Positions 35,712-44,661 of a stretch of DNA of 64,000 nt are shown here, piece after piece; position 1 is the stretch's first letter, and each line of letters opens with the position of its first letter. Where the stretch lies: assembly GCF_900141825.1 (NCBI RefSeq), contig NZ_FQYQ01000004.1, positions 124,001 through 188,000 on the forward strand, written 5' to 3'. The notes beneath the pieces were generated by a model. It searched no databases and was not told the DNA's origin. It saw only the letters and a list, made by a program, of their open reading frames with translations. Both the position numbers and the translations under genes were made by a program. This DNA comes from Pseudobutyrivibrio xylanivorans DSM 14809. Lineage in GTDB: Bacteria; Bacillota; Clostridia; Lachnospirales; Lachnospiraceae.

Positions 35712-37745
35712 ATGAATATCCATGCAATATACTCAGATGGAACAGCTGAATACAGATATCCAATGGAACCAGATGAGAATTCCCTGGTTACTATTAGTAT
35801 TCGAGTTTATCACCAGGAAGATGTTGATGTTTTTTTGATGTCTAAGACAGACAATCTTACCCAGCGTATGCACCTGGACAGAACTCGTGGTGAGTTTGAT
35901 TTTTATTCCTGTACAGTACAACTGGGCGAAAAGGAATTCAGATATTATTTTGAGCTCGTAGTGGGTCTTGATCACTATTACTATGACCGTGTAGGTCTGT
36001 GGAGAGATTACAGGGAGCACTATGAGTTTTCTATTATGCCTGGCTTTTCCACACCGGCGTGGTCTAAAGGTGCAGTTATGTACCAAATTCTTGTGGATAG
36101 ATTCTATAATGGTGACCCATCAAATGACGTAGAAACAAATGAGTATCATTATGTTGGTGCACCAGTCGAGGGAGTAAAGGACTGGAATTCTATGCCAGCA
36201 AATCTTGATATAGGCAGATTTTACGGCGGAGATTTAGAGGGTGTTCGTCAGAAGCTTCATTATCTGAAGAGTCTTGGAGTAGAGGTAATCTATTTTAACC
36301 CGCTGTTTGTGTCTCCTTCTAATCATAAGTACGACACTTCAGACTACGATTATATTGATCCTCATTTTACAGTAATTAAAAATGATGGCGGAGAGTGCCT
36401 TGAACCAGGCGATTACGATAATACTCACGCCACTAAGTATAAGCTTCGTGTTACAAACAAGGAGAATCTTGAAGCCAGCAATAAATTTTTCGCTGACTTT
36501 GTTAATGAGGCTCATCAGAAGGGTATCCGTGTAATTATTGATGGTGTATTTAACCATTGCGGTTCCTTCAACAAGTGGCTCAATAGAGAGAAGATTTATT
36601 CAAAGGCAGAGGGCTACGCCCCAGGCGCTTATGAGAGCAAGGATAGCCCTTATAACAGCTTCTTTAAGTTCTATGAGGATAGTTGGCCGGATAACAAGAG
36701 CTATGACGGCTGGTGGAGCCATGATACGCTCCCTAAGCTGAATTACGAGGATTCTCCTAAGCTCTATGAATATATTCTAAATATAGGCAAAAAATGGGTT
36801 AGCGAGCCATATAACTGTGATGGCTGGCGCCTTGATGTTGCGGCAGATTTGGGACACTCTGAGGAGTTTAACCATAAATTCTGGCGTGATTTTAGAGATG
36901 CTGTTAAGTCGGCTAATCCAAATGCCATAATTTTGGCTGAACACTATGGAAATCCTTCAGCTTGGCTGGCAGGTGACCAGTGGGATACCATTATGAATTA
37001 TGACGCTTTTATGGAGCCCCTTACTTATTTCCTTACAGGCATGGAAAAGCATTCTGATGAATTTCAGCCTAGTGCCCTGGGAGATGGTGACCGCTTCAAA
37101 AACACAATGCTTCATTTTATGGCTAGGCTCAAGACCCCATCCTTGTATTGTGCAATGAATCAGCTTTCAAATCATGATCATTCACGCTTCCTAACACGTA
37201 CTAATCATACCGTAGGAAGAATAGCAACAAAGGGCACGAAGGCTGCTGAAGATGGTGTAAGCATTCCTGTGATGAAGCTTGCAGAGATGATTCAGTTCAC
37301 ATGGCCTGGAGCACCTACACTTTATTATGGCGATGAGGCAGGTGTATGTGGATTTACTGACCCGGATAGTCGTCGTACTTATCCATGGGGAAGTGCGAAT
37401 TACGATTTGATTGATTACACCCGTGACATGATTATGATTCACAAACAGAGTCATGCAATAAAGGAAGGATCCTTCACATTTTTGAATTGCGGGCAGGGAT
37501 TTATTAGCTACGGAAGATTTACCAGCAATGAGCAAATTATAGTTTTGATCAATTCAAACGGTAACGAAATCAATGTAGATGTGCCGGTTTGGATGGCCGG
37601 TGTACCATTAAATTGTCAACTTGAGAGATTGATTTTAAGTAATGAGGTTGGGTATTCCATCATGCCGACCGATATAACTGTTGAGGGTGGAAATCTTCAT
37701 ATTTCACTTGGACCAAATTCGGGCATAGTGTACAAAAGAATTTAA
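35712..37745 (+). CDS. GH13 alpha-glucanase (neopullulanase/cyclomaltodextrinase-like)
   Basis: 677 residues without a signal peptide, so intracellular. An N-terminal beta domain (about 1-115) resembles the CBM34-type domain of neopullulanase-like enzymes. The catalytic barrel starts at WSKGAVMYQILVDRFYNGD. Conserved regions are DGVFNHCG (region I), GWRLDVAADLGH with nucleophile D375, ILAEHYG with acid/base E410, and NQLSNHDHSR with D489. A C-terminal beta domain follows. It probably degrades imported maltodextrins, in line with the MalFG importer encoded at the left of the window. AGGGGG precedes the ATG. Exact subfamily cannot be fixed by eye. Confidence 0.88.
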   Translation: MNIHAIYSDGTAEYRYPMEPDENSLVTISIRVYHQEDVDVFLMSKTDNLTQRMHLDRTRGEFDFYSCTVQLGEKEFRYYFELVVGLDHYYYDRVGLWRDYREHYEFSIMPGFSTPAWSKGAVMYQILVDRFYNGDPSNDVETNEYHYVGAPVEGVKDWNSMPANLDIGRFYGGDLEGVRQKLHYLKSLGVEVIYFNPLFVSPSNHKYDTSDYDYIDPHFTVIKNDGGECLEPGDYDNTHATKYKLRVTNKENLEASNKFFADFVNEAHQKGIRVIIDGVFNHCGSFNKWLNREKIYSKAEGYAPGAYESKDSPYNSFFKFYEDSWPDNKSYDGWWSHDTLPKLNYEDSPKLYEYILNIGKKWVSEPYNCDGWRLDVAADLGHSEEFNHKFWRDFRDAVKSANPNAIILAEHYGNPSAWLAGDQWDTIMNYDAFMEPLTYFLTGMEKHSDEFQPSALGDGDRFKNTMLHFMARLKTPSLYCAMNQLSNHDHSRFLTRTNHTVGRIATKGTKAAEDGVSIPVMKLAEMIQFTWPGAPTLYYGDEAGVCGFTDPDSRRTYPWGSANYDLIDYTRDMIMIHKQSHAIKEGSFTFLNCGQGFISYGRFTSNEQIIVLINSNGNEINVDVPVWMAGVPLNCQLERLILSNEVGYSIMPTDITVEGGNLHISLGPNSGIVYKRI

Positions 37746-37767
37746 AAATAATAGACCATTGTTCTAA

Positions 37768-37797
37768 TTTACAATGCTTAAGTTACCGTGTTAGAAT
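37768..37797 (+). promoter_or_regulatory. Candidate promoter of the J-domain gene
   Basis: TTTACA and TAGAAT are separated by 18 bases, about 45 bases before the preferred ATG. Confidence 0.55.
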
Positions 37798-37841
37798 AAA
37801 ACAAACCAATGAAAAATGGTAATTTAAGCGGGAGAAATATT

Positions 37842-38303
37842 ATGGCGAAAGATCTCACATGTCAGGACAAGATCGACATGCAAGCACTTGAGAAGCGACA
37901 TAAAGAGTTAGAAAAAGCATGGAACGATTTATTAAAAGAAAAAAGAGAAGTCGAGGCTAGGATACATACCCTCGAGCAGCAGGAAAAGCAGTTTGAGATG
38001 AAATGGGAAATGCTCATTAGAGAGACTCAACAGCTTGCTGATGATAAAAAGCAGTTTGAGCGCAAGAAAAAGTTTTATGACCACGTTCAGGCGAACAATG
38101 CGCAGCAGGAATATGGTGTTACAACATCTGACAACATAGTCCACGGCGAAATGTTCTTCTCGGGCGTATCCACCCAGAAAGCACTTAAAAAGCGCTACAA
38201 GGATCTTATTAAGATTTATCATCCAGATGGGGATGCAGGTGATACAGCTACAGTAGCTGAAATCAACAGAGAGTACGAGGACCTTAAGTCTCAGATGAAC
38301 TAA
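37842..38303 (+). CDS. Coiled-coil protein with C-terminal J-domain-like segment
   Basis: 153 residues from the ATG at 37842, which follows GGGAGA; an ATG at 37809 in the same frame has no ribosome site. Residues 5-90 are a highly charged coiled coil (EKRHKELEKAWNDLLKEKRE and similar). The last 45 residues read GVSTQKALKKRYKDLIKIYHPDGDAGD, with the HPD tripeptide that stimulates DnaK, followed by the final J-domain helix. Unlike classical DnaJ, the J-domain is at the C-terminus and the zinc and client domains are missing. It may be a specialised DnaK co-chaperone. Its 3' end overlaps the opposing rlu gene by 20 bases. Confidence 0.72.
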   Translation: MAKDLTCQDKIDMQALEKRHKELEKAWNDLLKEKREVEARIHTLEQQEKQFEMKWEMLIRETQQLADDKKQFERKKKFYDHVQANNAQQEYGVTTSDNIVHGEMFFSGVSTQKALKKRYKDLIKIYHPDGDAGDTATVAEINREYEDLKSQMN

Positions 38304-39183
38304 ATATTGTAGACATATCATCAGGTAATGGAGCCACAAACTCCATTACCTTTTTTGTTATTGGATGGGTAAAGGCAATCTTACGAGAGTGCAGTGCCTG
38401 TCTTTGCATATACTCGAAATCAGGGTTGTATAAATGATCCCCGATAAGAGGATGACCAATATATTTAAAGTGAACGCGAATCTGATGGGTGCGGCCTGTC
38501 TCAAGATGAATTGAGATGAGGCTGTGCCCATTTTTTTCGTCCATAACTTTGTAGTGGGTGACAGCTCTTTCACCATTTTCGAAATCCACCTGTCTTGTGA
38601 TGATTGAGTCGCTAACACGTCCAATAGGAGCATCTATAGTGCCTTCCTGCTCATCTAGTGTGCCACGAACGATGGCATAGTATTCCCTGTGAAACTCTCT
38701 GTTCTTTACCATTGTGGAAAGAATGTTGGCACTGACAAGATGCTTGGAAATAACCGTTAGCCCAGAAGTGTTTTTATCTAATCTATTAGCACATCTGAAT
38801 ATAAATGGTTTGCCCTGCTGCTCATAGTAATATGCCAGTCCATTTGCAAGGGAATCCTCGTAGTGATTTAGACTAGGATGAATTGAAAGCCCAGCAGGCT
38901 TATTTATCACAATAATATCTTCATCCTCATAAACAATATCTAAAGGGATTTCTACTGCTGGAATCTTTTCAGAAGAATCTTCCTCAGAAATATTTACAGT
39001 TAAAACCTCTCCAGCCTTAAGCTTTCTATTCATGTGAACCCACTCGCTATCTATAACCACATTGTTTGGCATTTTCTTAATGGCGGTAATGTTGGCAGAT
39101 GAGTAGCCCTGGGCTTTGAGGAATTTATCTATTTGAAATCCGTCATATTCAGTTGGGATTGTGTAAGTAAGTGTTCGATTCAT
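38284..39183 (-). CDS. RluA-family pseudouridine synthase with S4-like N-terminus
   Basis: 299 residues from the ATG at 39183 (MNRTLTYTIP). Alternative ATGs at 39189 and 39192 are in frame, and none has a good ribosome site. An N-terminal S4-like region (15-65, QIDKFLKAQGYSS to LKAGEVLTV) precedes the catalytic domain with KPAGLSIHPS and NRLDKNTSGL (nucleophile D136). LETGRTHQIRVHFKYIGHPLIGD is partly quoted here as the conserved TGRTHQIRVH. Resembles RluD/YlyB proteins that modify 23S rRNA. The start lies only 17 bases after the terminator of the upstream GH94 gene. Confidence 0.88.
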   Translation of the reverse strand: MNRTLTYTIPTEYDGFQIDKFLKAQGYSSANITAIKKMPNNVVIDSEWVHMNRKLKAGEVLTVNISEEDSSEKIPAVEIPLDIVYEDEDIIVINKPAGLSIHPSLNHYEDSLANGLAYYYEQQGKPFIFRCANRLDKNTSGLTVISKHLVSANILSTMVKNREFHREYYAIVRGTLDEQEGTIDAPIGRVSDSIITRQVDFENGERAVTHYKVMDEKNGHSLISIHLETGRTHQIRVHFKYIGHPLIGDHLYNPDFEYMQRQALHSRKIAFTHPITKKVMEFVAPLPDDMSTIFSSSET

Positions 39184-39200
39184 ACTCATCATTAAACAGC

Positions 39201-39234
39201 AAAAGAGCCGAACGGTCAACGTCGGCTCTTTTTT
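39201..39234. terminator. Strong terminator downstream of the GH94 gene, possibly bidirectional
   Basis: AAAAGAGCCGA (39201-39211) pairs with TCGGCTCTTTT (39222-39232). On the reverse strand it ends the GH94 transcript with a TTTT tail. On the plus strand it has a longer T-run. Confidence 0.85.
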
Positions 39235-39277
39235 CGAAGGAGAATAAATTAATATATATGAAGAAAATGAAAAGAAA

Positions 39278-41713
39278 CTATTTCATTGTAGCAACAACAT
39301 TTACTGTCTTCTTGCTACCGTCGAATGGAATGATGTTTCCTTCGATTTCCTTACCATCAACAAGCAAGCTTGCTACGCCCTTCTGTACCTTGTTAGGGTT
39401 CTTGATTTCGATGTTGTATGTAACACCACGGTAAACACGAGTTACATTGAAATCACCGAATTCAGCAGGTGTACATGGATTTACTGAAAGTCCCTCAAGT
39501 GTTGGGTAAATACCTAAGATGTACTGAGAGATATTTGTAAAGGTCCATGCTGCTGTACCTGTAAGCCAGCTGTTCTTGGCCTCACCGTGGAACTTAGCGT
39601 CTGCACCAGCAACCATCTGTGAGTAAACATATGGCTCAGTTCTATGAATCTCAGAAATGTCCTCGATGTATGATGGACAAGTCTTCTTGTAAACTTCAAA
39701 TGCTCTGTCGCCACGACCAATGCAAGTCTCAGCGATAGAAATCCAAGGATTGTTGTGGCAGAAGATACCTGCATTCTCCTTGTATCCTGGTGGATATGAT
39801 GTGATTTCACCAAGCTCGAGATGATATCTTGTGTAAGCTGGCTGAAGAATCATAACACCATACTTTGTATCAAGCTTCTCTTTAACTGAATCAAGGGCCT
39901 TCTTAGCGTTGCCATCTTCAACACCAACACCAGCCATTACGCACATACCCTGTGGCTCGATGTAAATCTGTCCCTCGTCACATTCCTTAGAACCAACTTT
40001 ATGGCTGTAAGCATCGTAAGCACGTACGAACCACTCGCCGTCCCAACCATCCTTTTCGATGGCCTTAATCATCTTATCAACCTCAGCAAGAGCTCTGTCT
40101 GCCTCTGCATTGTCTCCCATAAGCTTGCAAAGATCTGCATACTCGCGACCATATTTTACAAACATACCAGCGATGAATACTGACTCAGCAACAGGACCTT
40201 CTGAAGGACCAAAGCACTGGAAGCTTTCACCAGGATGCTCTGAGAAGCAGTTAAGGTTCAAGCAGTCATTCCAATCGGCACGACCGATAAGTGGAAGATC
40301 GTGTGGACCCTTGTGATTTACGATGTAATCAAATGAACGCTTTAAGTGCTCCATAAGAGATGTTGCAACTGACATATCATTGTCATATGGAACAGTCTCG
40401 TTAAGGATTGATGTATCACCTGTCTCACGGATGTAAGCTGAAGTTCCTGCAATGAGCCAAAGTGGATCGTCGTTAAATCCAGAACCGATATCAGAATTGC
40501 CCTTCTTTGTAAGTGGCTGATACTGATGATAAGCTGAACCATCCTGGAACTGTGTAGAAGCGATATCAATGATACGCTCTCTTGCACGGTCTGGAATAAG
40601 GTGAACGAATCCGAGAAGATCCTGGCAAGAATCTCTGAATCCCATTCCACGACCAATACCTGTCTCGTAGTAAGAAGCAGAACGTGACATGTTGAATGTA
40701 ACCATACACTGATACTGATTCCAGATGTTAACCATACGGTTTACATGCTCGTCCTTAGACTCGATATGGAATTTGCTAAGGAGGTCATTCCAGTAAGCAT
40801 TAAGAGCTGCAAAAGCCTTATCGAAATCCTCTGTAGTCTGGTATTTAGAAAGAAGAGCAGTAGCCTTCTTCTTATTGATTACGCCTGGCTTCTCCCACTT
40901 GTCATCCTCAGCGTTTTCTACATAACCAAGTGCGAATACAAATGTCTTTGACTCGCCTGGGTTTAAGCTAACGTTGAGCTGGTGTGAAGCGATTGGATAC
41001 CAACCAGAAGCTATTGTGTTATGAAGCTTTCCTTCAATAACAGCTGCTGGCTTATCAGGACCATTGTAAGCTCCTCTGAACTCATCACGGCTTGTTTCGA
41101 AACCATCAATCTTTGCATTTACAGAGTAAACAGCGTAGTGATTACGACGCTCTCTGTATTCAGTTTTGTGATAGATTGTAGAATCAATAACCTCAACCTC
41201 ACCGATTGAAAGGTTACGCTGATAGTTCTTCATGTCATCATCAGCGTTCCAGAGGCACCACTCTACATATGAGAAAAGAGTAATATCTTTCTTTGTATTT
41301 CCTTTATTTGTAAGAGTAACCTTAGTAAGCTCTACAGGATCATCAAAAGGTACGAAAGTAACAAGAGCAGCTTCGATATCATTTTTAACGCCTGTGAACT
41401 TGCTATAGCCAATACCGTGGCGGCACTCATAAGAGTCAAGCTCAGTCTTTGTTGGCTGCCAACCTGGATTCCATATTGTATCGCCATCCTTAATATAGAA
41501 ATACTTACCATTTGTATCTGGTGTAGTATCGTTGTAACGATATCTAGTCATGCGAAGAAGCTTTGCATCTTTATAGAAGGTATAACCTCCGCAAGTGTTT
41601 GATAATAATGTAAAGAAATCCTTGCAGCCCAGATAGTTAATCCATGGCAAAGGAGTCTTTGGAGTTGTGATAACATATTCCTTATTGTTATCATCGAAAA
41701 ATCCGTATTTCAT
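39278..41713 (-). CDS. Cellobiose phosphorylase (GH94)
   Basis: 811 residues, no signal peptide. Cleaves cellobiose with phosphate to glucose 1-phosphate and glucose inside the cell, saving ATP. The N-terminus [20 protein letters not shown] and the beta-sandwich segment [20 protein letters not shown] are characteristic. The (alpha/alpha)6 barrel shows [15 protein letters not shown] with the general acid region. [14 protein letters not shown] and [16 protein letters not shown] also match the family. GGGAGG precedes the ATG. Divergent LacI-type regulator and a downstream ABC importer complete a cello-oligosaccharide module. Closely related cellodextrin phosphorylases are longer, which supports cellobiose as substrate. 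Confidence 0.92.
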   Translation of the reverse strand: MKYGFFDDNNKEYVITTPKTPLPWINYLGCKDFFTLLSNTCGGYTFYKDAKLLRMTRYRYNDTTPDTNGKYFYIKDGDTIWNPGWQPTKTELDSYECRHGIGYSKFTGVKNDIEAALVTFVPFDDPVELTKVTLTNKGNTKKDITLFSYVEWCLWNADDDMKNYQRNLSIGEVEVIDSTIYHKTEYRERRNHYAVYSVNAKIDGFETSRDEFRGAYNGPDKPAAVIEGKLHNTIASGWYPIASHQLNVSLNPGESKTFVFALGYVENAEDDKWEKPGVINKKKATALLSKYQTTEDFDKAFAALNAYWNDLLSKFHIESKDEHVNRMVNIWNQYQCMVTFNMSRSASYYETGIGRGMGFRDSCQDLLGFVHLIPDRARERIIDIASTQFQDGSAYHQYQPLTKKGNSDIGSGFNDDPLWLIAGTSAYIRETGDTSILNETVPYDNDMSVATSLMEHLKRSFDYIVNHKGPHDLPLIGRADWNDCLNLNCFSEHPGESFQCFGPSEGPVAESVFIAGMFVKYGREYADLCKLMGDNAEADRALAEVDKMIKAIEKDGWDGEWFVRAYDAYSHKVGSKECDEGQIYIEPQGMCVMAGVGVEDGNAKKALDSVKEKLDTKYGVMILQPAYTRYHLELGEITSYPPGYKENAGIFCHNNPWISIAETCIGRGDRAFEVYKKTCPSYIEDISEIHRTEPYVYSQMVAGADAKFHGEAKNSWLTGTAAWTFTNISQYILGIYPTLEGLSVNPCTPAEFGDFNVTRVYRGVTYNIEIKNPNKVQKGVASLLVDGKEIEGNIIPFDGSKKTVNVVATMK

Positions 41714-42060
41714 GTTTTCCTCCCTTTTAGTAATCTAATTTATATTATCTCAAAGCACGGCTTATATAAATTAAAGTAAACGATTAAGTAGCTGAGAGCC
41801 TATACATAAGCCGTTTTCGAGATATAATAACCTAAAACGTTTAAGTAAATAAACATGGTTATTCCACTTAAAGAATATCATAACGGGCTAAAAAAGCAAA
41901 TACATATTGAATTTTTGTGCAAAATGCACTAAACTGAAGTAGTAAAATCTAACGAAAATCCAAATTTTCGAAAAAGACTTGTTTATCTACTTAAATCGAG
42001 CTATATTTAAGTTGCGAAAACGATTAAGGGAGAAACAAAATATACAGCTGGGAGAGAGCA
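41714..42060. promoter_or_regulatory. Divergent control region with three LacI-type operators
   Basis: Three related sites occur: TAAACGATTAAG (41777-41788), AAAACGTTTAAG (41834-41845) and AAAACGATTAAG (42017-42028). The common core AAACGWTTAAG resembles operators of LacI/GalR proteins, whose centre is CG. An 11-base near-perfect inverted repeat (CGGCTTATRTA, 41758-41768 and its complement ending 41813) encloses the first site. GTGCA-AAA-TGCAC lies at 41917-41929. No gene is present in this 347-base gap. Confidence 0.75.
41979..42007 (+). promoter_or_regulatory. Promoter of the LacI-type regulator
   Basis: TTGTTT and TATATT are separated by 17 bases. The operator-like AAAACGATTAAG starts ten bases after the -10 box, at the expected transcription start, suggesting autoregulation. 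Confidence 0.65.
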
Positions 42061-43074
42061 ATGGTTTCACTGAAAGACATTGCATCTGAGTGTGGCGTAT
42101 CAATAGCTACTGTTAGTAAGGCTTTGAACGACCATAGCGATATTGGTGCAGAAACAAAGACCAGAATTCGAAAAGCTGCTAAAGATATGGGATATGTACC
42201 TAATGCAGCTGCGAAATCAATGAAAACAAATCGCACCCATAATATAGGAGTTCTTTTTATGGATGATGCGAACAGCGGATTGACACATGATTTCTTTGCA
42301 GGAGTTCTGGAAAGCTTTAAGAGGGAAGTAGAACGAGAGGGGTACGATATAACATTTATATCGAATGATAGAAGTAGACCGGGAAGAGCATCTTATCTTG
42401 AGCATGCAAGATACAGACGATTTGATGGAGTAATTATAGCAAATGTACATTTTGATGATCCGGAGGTAGTTGAACTGGTAAAGAGCAACATTCCGGTGGT
42501 CACAATTGATCATATCTATAATGAAACAACTACAATTCTTTCCGATAATGTTGGTGGAATGTCAGATTTGGTCGATTTTGTAGTGCAGAATGGACATAAC
42601 AGAATAGCATATATTCACGGCGCTGAATCTGCTACAACAAATTTAAGACTAGTTACATTTAATAGAAAACTTGAAGAATACGGGATAGAAGTTCCTGAAG
42701 AATACATCAAGGAATCTCCTTATAGAGATACACATGGTGCATATGAAAGAACGCTAGAGCTTCTTAAGCTTAGAACTAGACCAACCTGTATTTTTTATCC
42801 AGACGATTATGCTACATACGGCGGCATGAGAGCTATAGCAGAACGAGGACTTAAAATTCCGGATGACATTTCGGTTATCGGATTCGATGGAATTAAGGTC
42901 GCAAGACACATCAGACCTCGTTTAACAACCTACAGACAGAACACTGAGGAGCTTGGCACTCTGGCAGCTAAGAGTCTGGTAGCTTTAATTGAAAAGCCTA
43001 AGACTACATTAATCCAACAGATTACAGTCAAAGGCTGGTTGCTCGAGGGTGATACTCTTAAGAAACTAAACTAG
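42061..43074 (+). CDS. LacI/GalR family transcriptional regulator
   Basis: 337 residues. The N-terminal helix-turn-helix reads VSLKDIASECGVSIATVSKA (residues 2-21), and the hinge helix follows at NAAAKSMKTNRTHNIG. The periplasmic-binding-like effector domain (about 60-335) has SRPGRASYLEHARYRRFDGV, TIDHIYNE and the dimer segment DISVIGFDGIKVARHIRPRL. A GGGAGAGAG ribosome site precedes the ATG. Its position between the GH94 gene and a sugar importer points to control of cello-oligosaccharide use, probably with a cellodextrin as inducer; effector identity is inference. Confidence 0.93.
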   Translation: MVSLKDIASECGVSIATVSKALNDHSDIGAETKTRIRKAAKDMGYVPNAAAKSMKTNRTHNIGVLFMDDANSGLTHDFFAGVLESFKREVEREGYDITFISNDRSRPGRASYLEHARYRRFDGVIIANVHFDDPEVVELVKSNIPVVTIDHIYNETTTILSDNVGGMSDLVDFVVQNGHNRIAYIHGAESATTNLRLVTFNRKLEEYGIEVPEEYIKESPYRDTHGAYERTLELLKLRTRPTCIFYPDDYATYGGMRAIAERGLKIPDDISVIGFDGIKVARHIRPRLTTYRQNTEELGTLAAKSLVALIEKPKTTLIQQITVKGWLLEGDTLKKLN

Positions 43075-43162
43075 GCATTTAGTTGAGAAATCAACTTATA
43101 TAGAATGCAGAAACTAAAAAATATACGTGAAGAACACGTAAAAAATTTGGGAGGAACACAAA

Positions 43163-44557
43163 ATGAAAAAAAGAATTGTTAGTTTGCTTGTATTAGCAAC
43201 AATGACAGCAACAATGTTTGCTGGTTGTGGCGGCTCTGATTCAGCTAACACAGAAGCACCAGCAGACACAGCAGCTACTGAGACAGAGGCTACAGAAGCT
43301 GCAGCAGAGTTACCTGCAGATACAGGTAAAGTTCTTAATATCCAGTGTTGGAATGATGAGTTCCAGTCAAGACTTAAGTCTCACTATCCTGGATACGAAG
43401 AGGTTGACGCTACTCACGGTAAGATTGGTGATGTTGAGGTAGTTTGGACAATTACTCCTTCTACAGACAATGCATACCAGAACAACCTTGATGAGGCTCT
43501 TCTTGCACAGGAGTCAGCAGCAGCTGATGATAAGGTAGATTTATTCTTAGTAGAAGCTGATTACGCTCTTAAGTATGTTGACACAGATTATGCGATGGCA
43601 TTAGCAGATCTTGGTATCACAGATGCAGATCTTGCTGATCAGTATACATATACACAGTCTATCGTTACAGATAGCAATGGTAAGTTAAAGGGTTCTTCAT
43701 GGCAGGCTTGCTCAGCTGGTTTCATCTACAACAGAGAAGCAGCTAAGGAAGTTCTTGGAACAGATGATCCTGATGAAGTACAGGCAGCTGTAGCAGATTG
43801 GGATAAGTACAACGAGACAGCAGCTAAGGTAGCTGAGGCTGGTTACACAATGTGCTCAGTAAACGATACATTCCGTGTATATTCTAACAACGTTTCTGGC
43901 AAGTGGGTACAGGACGGCAAGGTTGTTATGGATAAGAACATTGAGAAGTGGATTGATGATTCTAAGGCTCTTGTAGATGCAAAGGCTGAGGATACAGATG
44001 ACCTTTGGGGTGATGACTGGGCAAAGGGTAAGAACCCAGAAGGAAAGGTATTCTGCTACTTTGGACCAGCTTGGTTCTTCAACTTCTGCCTTAACGCAGA
44101 TGATCCTGCTTCAATCGCTAGCCAGGGTGGCTGGGGATACTGTGTAGGACCACAGTCTTACTACTGGGGTGGTACATGGATCTGCGCTGCAACAGGTACA
44201 GACAATGCTAACCTTGTAAAGGATATCATCCTTAAGATGACAACAGACAAGGCTATCCTTAAGGATATTGCTACACAGGATCAGGATTGCGTAAACAGCA
44301 AGTCAGTTCTTGCAGAACTTGCTTCTACAGATGATGGAAACATTGCTCTTCTTGGCGGACAGAACCCATACAAGCAGCTCGCTGATGGTGCTGAGAAGGT
44401 AGACCTTTCAAACATTTCTGCATATGATCAGGGATGTAACGAAGAACTCCAGAAGGCAGCAAAGAACTACTTCCAGGGTAATGCTACAAAGGAAGAGGCT
44501 CTTGATATGTTCAAGAAGGCAATCGTTGAGAAGTATCCAGAGCTTACAGCCGAGTAA
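43163..44557 (+). CDS. ABC transporter sugar-binding lipoprotein (cellodextrin module)
   Basis: 464 residues. Lipoprotein signal peptide with lipobox MFAGC (Cys near residue 22), then an A/T/E-rich linker (25-52) and a family 1 solute-binding domain beginning KVLNIQCWNDEFQSR. Aromatic-rich stretches CYFGPAWFFNFC and GPQSYYWGGTW probably line the sugar site. AGGAAC-rich ribosome site GGGAGG precedes the ATG. It captures an oligosaccharide for the two permeases downstream. The neighbourhood with GH94 and the LacI regulator suggests cello-oligosaccharides. Confidence 0.9.
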   Translation: MKKRIVSLLVLATMTATMFAGCGGSDSANTEAPADTAATETEATEAAAELPADTGKVLNIQCWNDEFQSRLKSHYPGYEEVDATHGKIGDVEVVWTITPSTDNAYQNNLDEALLAQESAAADDKVDLFLVEADYALKYVDTDYAMALADLGITDADLADQYTYTQSIVTDSNGKLKGSSWQACSAGFIYNREAAKEVLGTDDPDEVQAAVADWDKYNETAAKVAEAGYTMCSVNDTFRVYSNNVSGKWVQDGKVVMDKNIEKWIDDSKALVDAKAEDTDDLWGDDWAKGKNPEGKVFCYFGPAWFFNFCLNADDPASIASQGGWGYCVGPQSYYWGGTWICAATGTDNANLVKDIILKMTTDKAILKDIATQDQDCVNSKSVLAELASTDDGNIALLGGQNPYKQLADGAEKVDLSNISAYDQGCNEELQKAAKNYFQGNATKEEALDMFKKAIVEKYPELTAE

Positions 44558-44602
44558 TTCGTAATTTTACAATTACAATTTGCGGGAAATAAAATAATTG
44601 GG

Positions 44603-44631
44603 GGGCGCATGGGTATTAGTCCTGTGCGCCC
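44603..44631 (+). promoter_or_regulatory. Hairpin between binding-protein and permease genes
   Basis: An 11-bp stem GGGCGCATGGG/CCTGTGCGCCC (two wobble pairs) with a seven-base loop lies between the binding protein and the first permease, the same position as the structures at 1132-1250. No T-run follows, so mRNA stabilisation or partial attenuation is more likely than full termination. Confidence 0.65.
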
Positions 44632-44661
44632 TATATTAAAGAAATACAAAAGGGAGCACTT

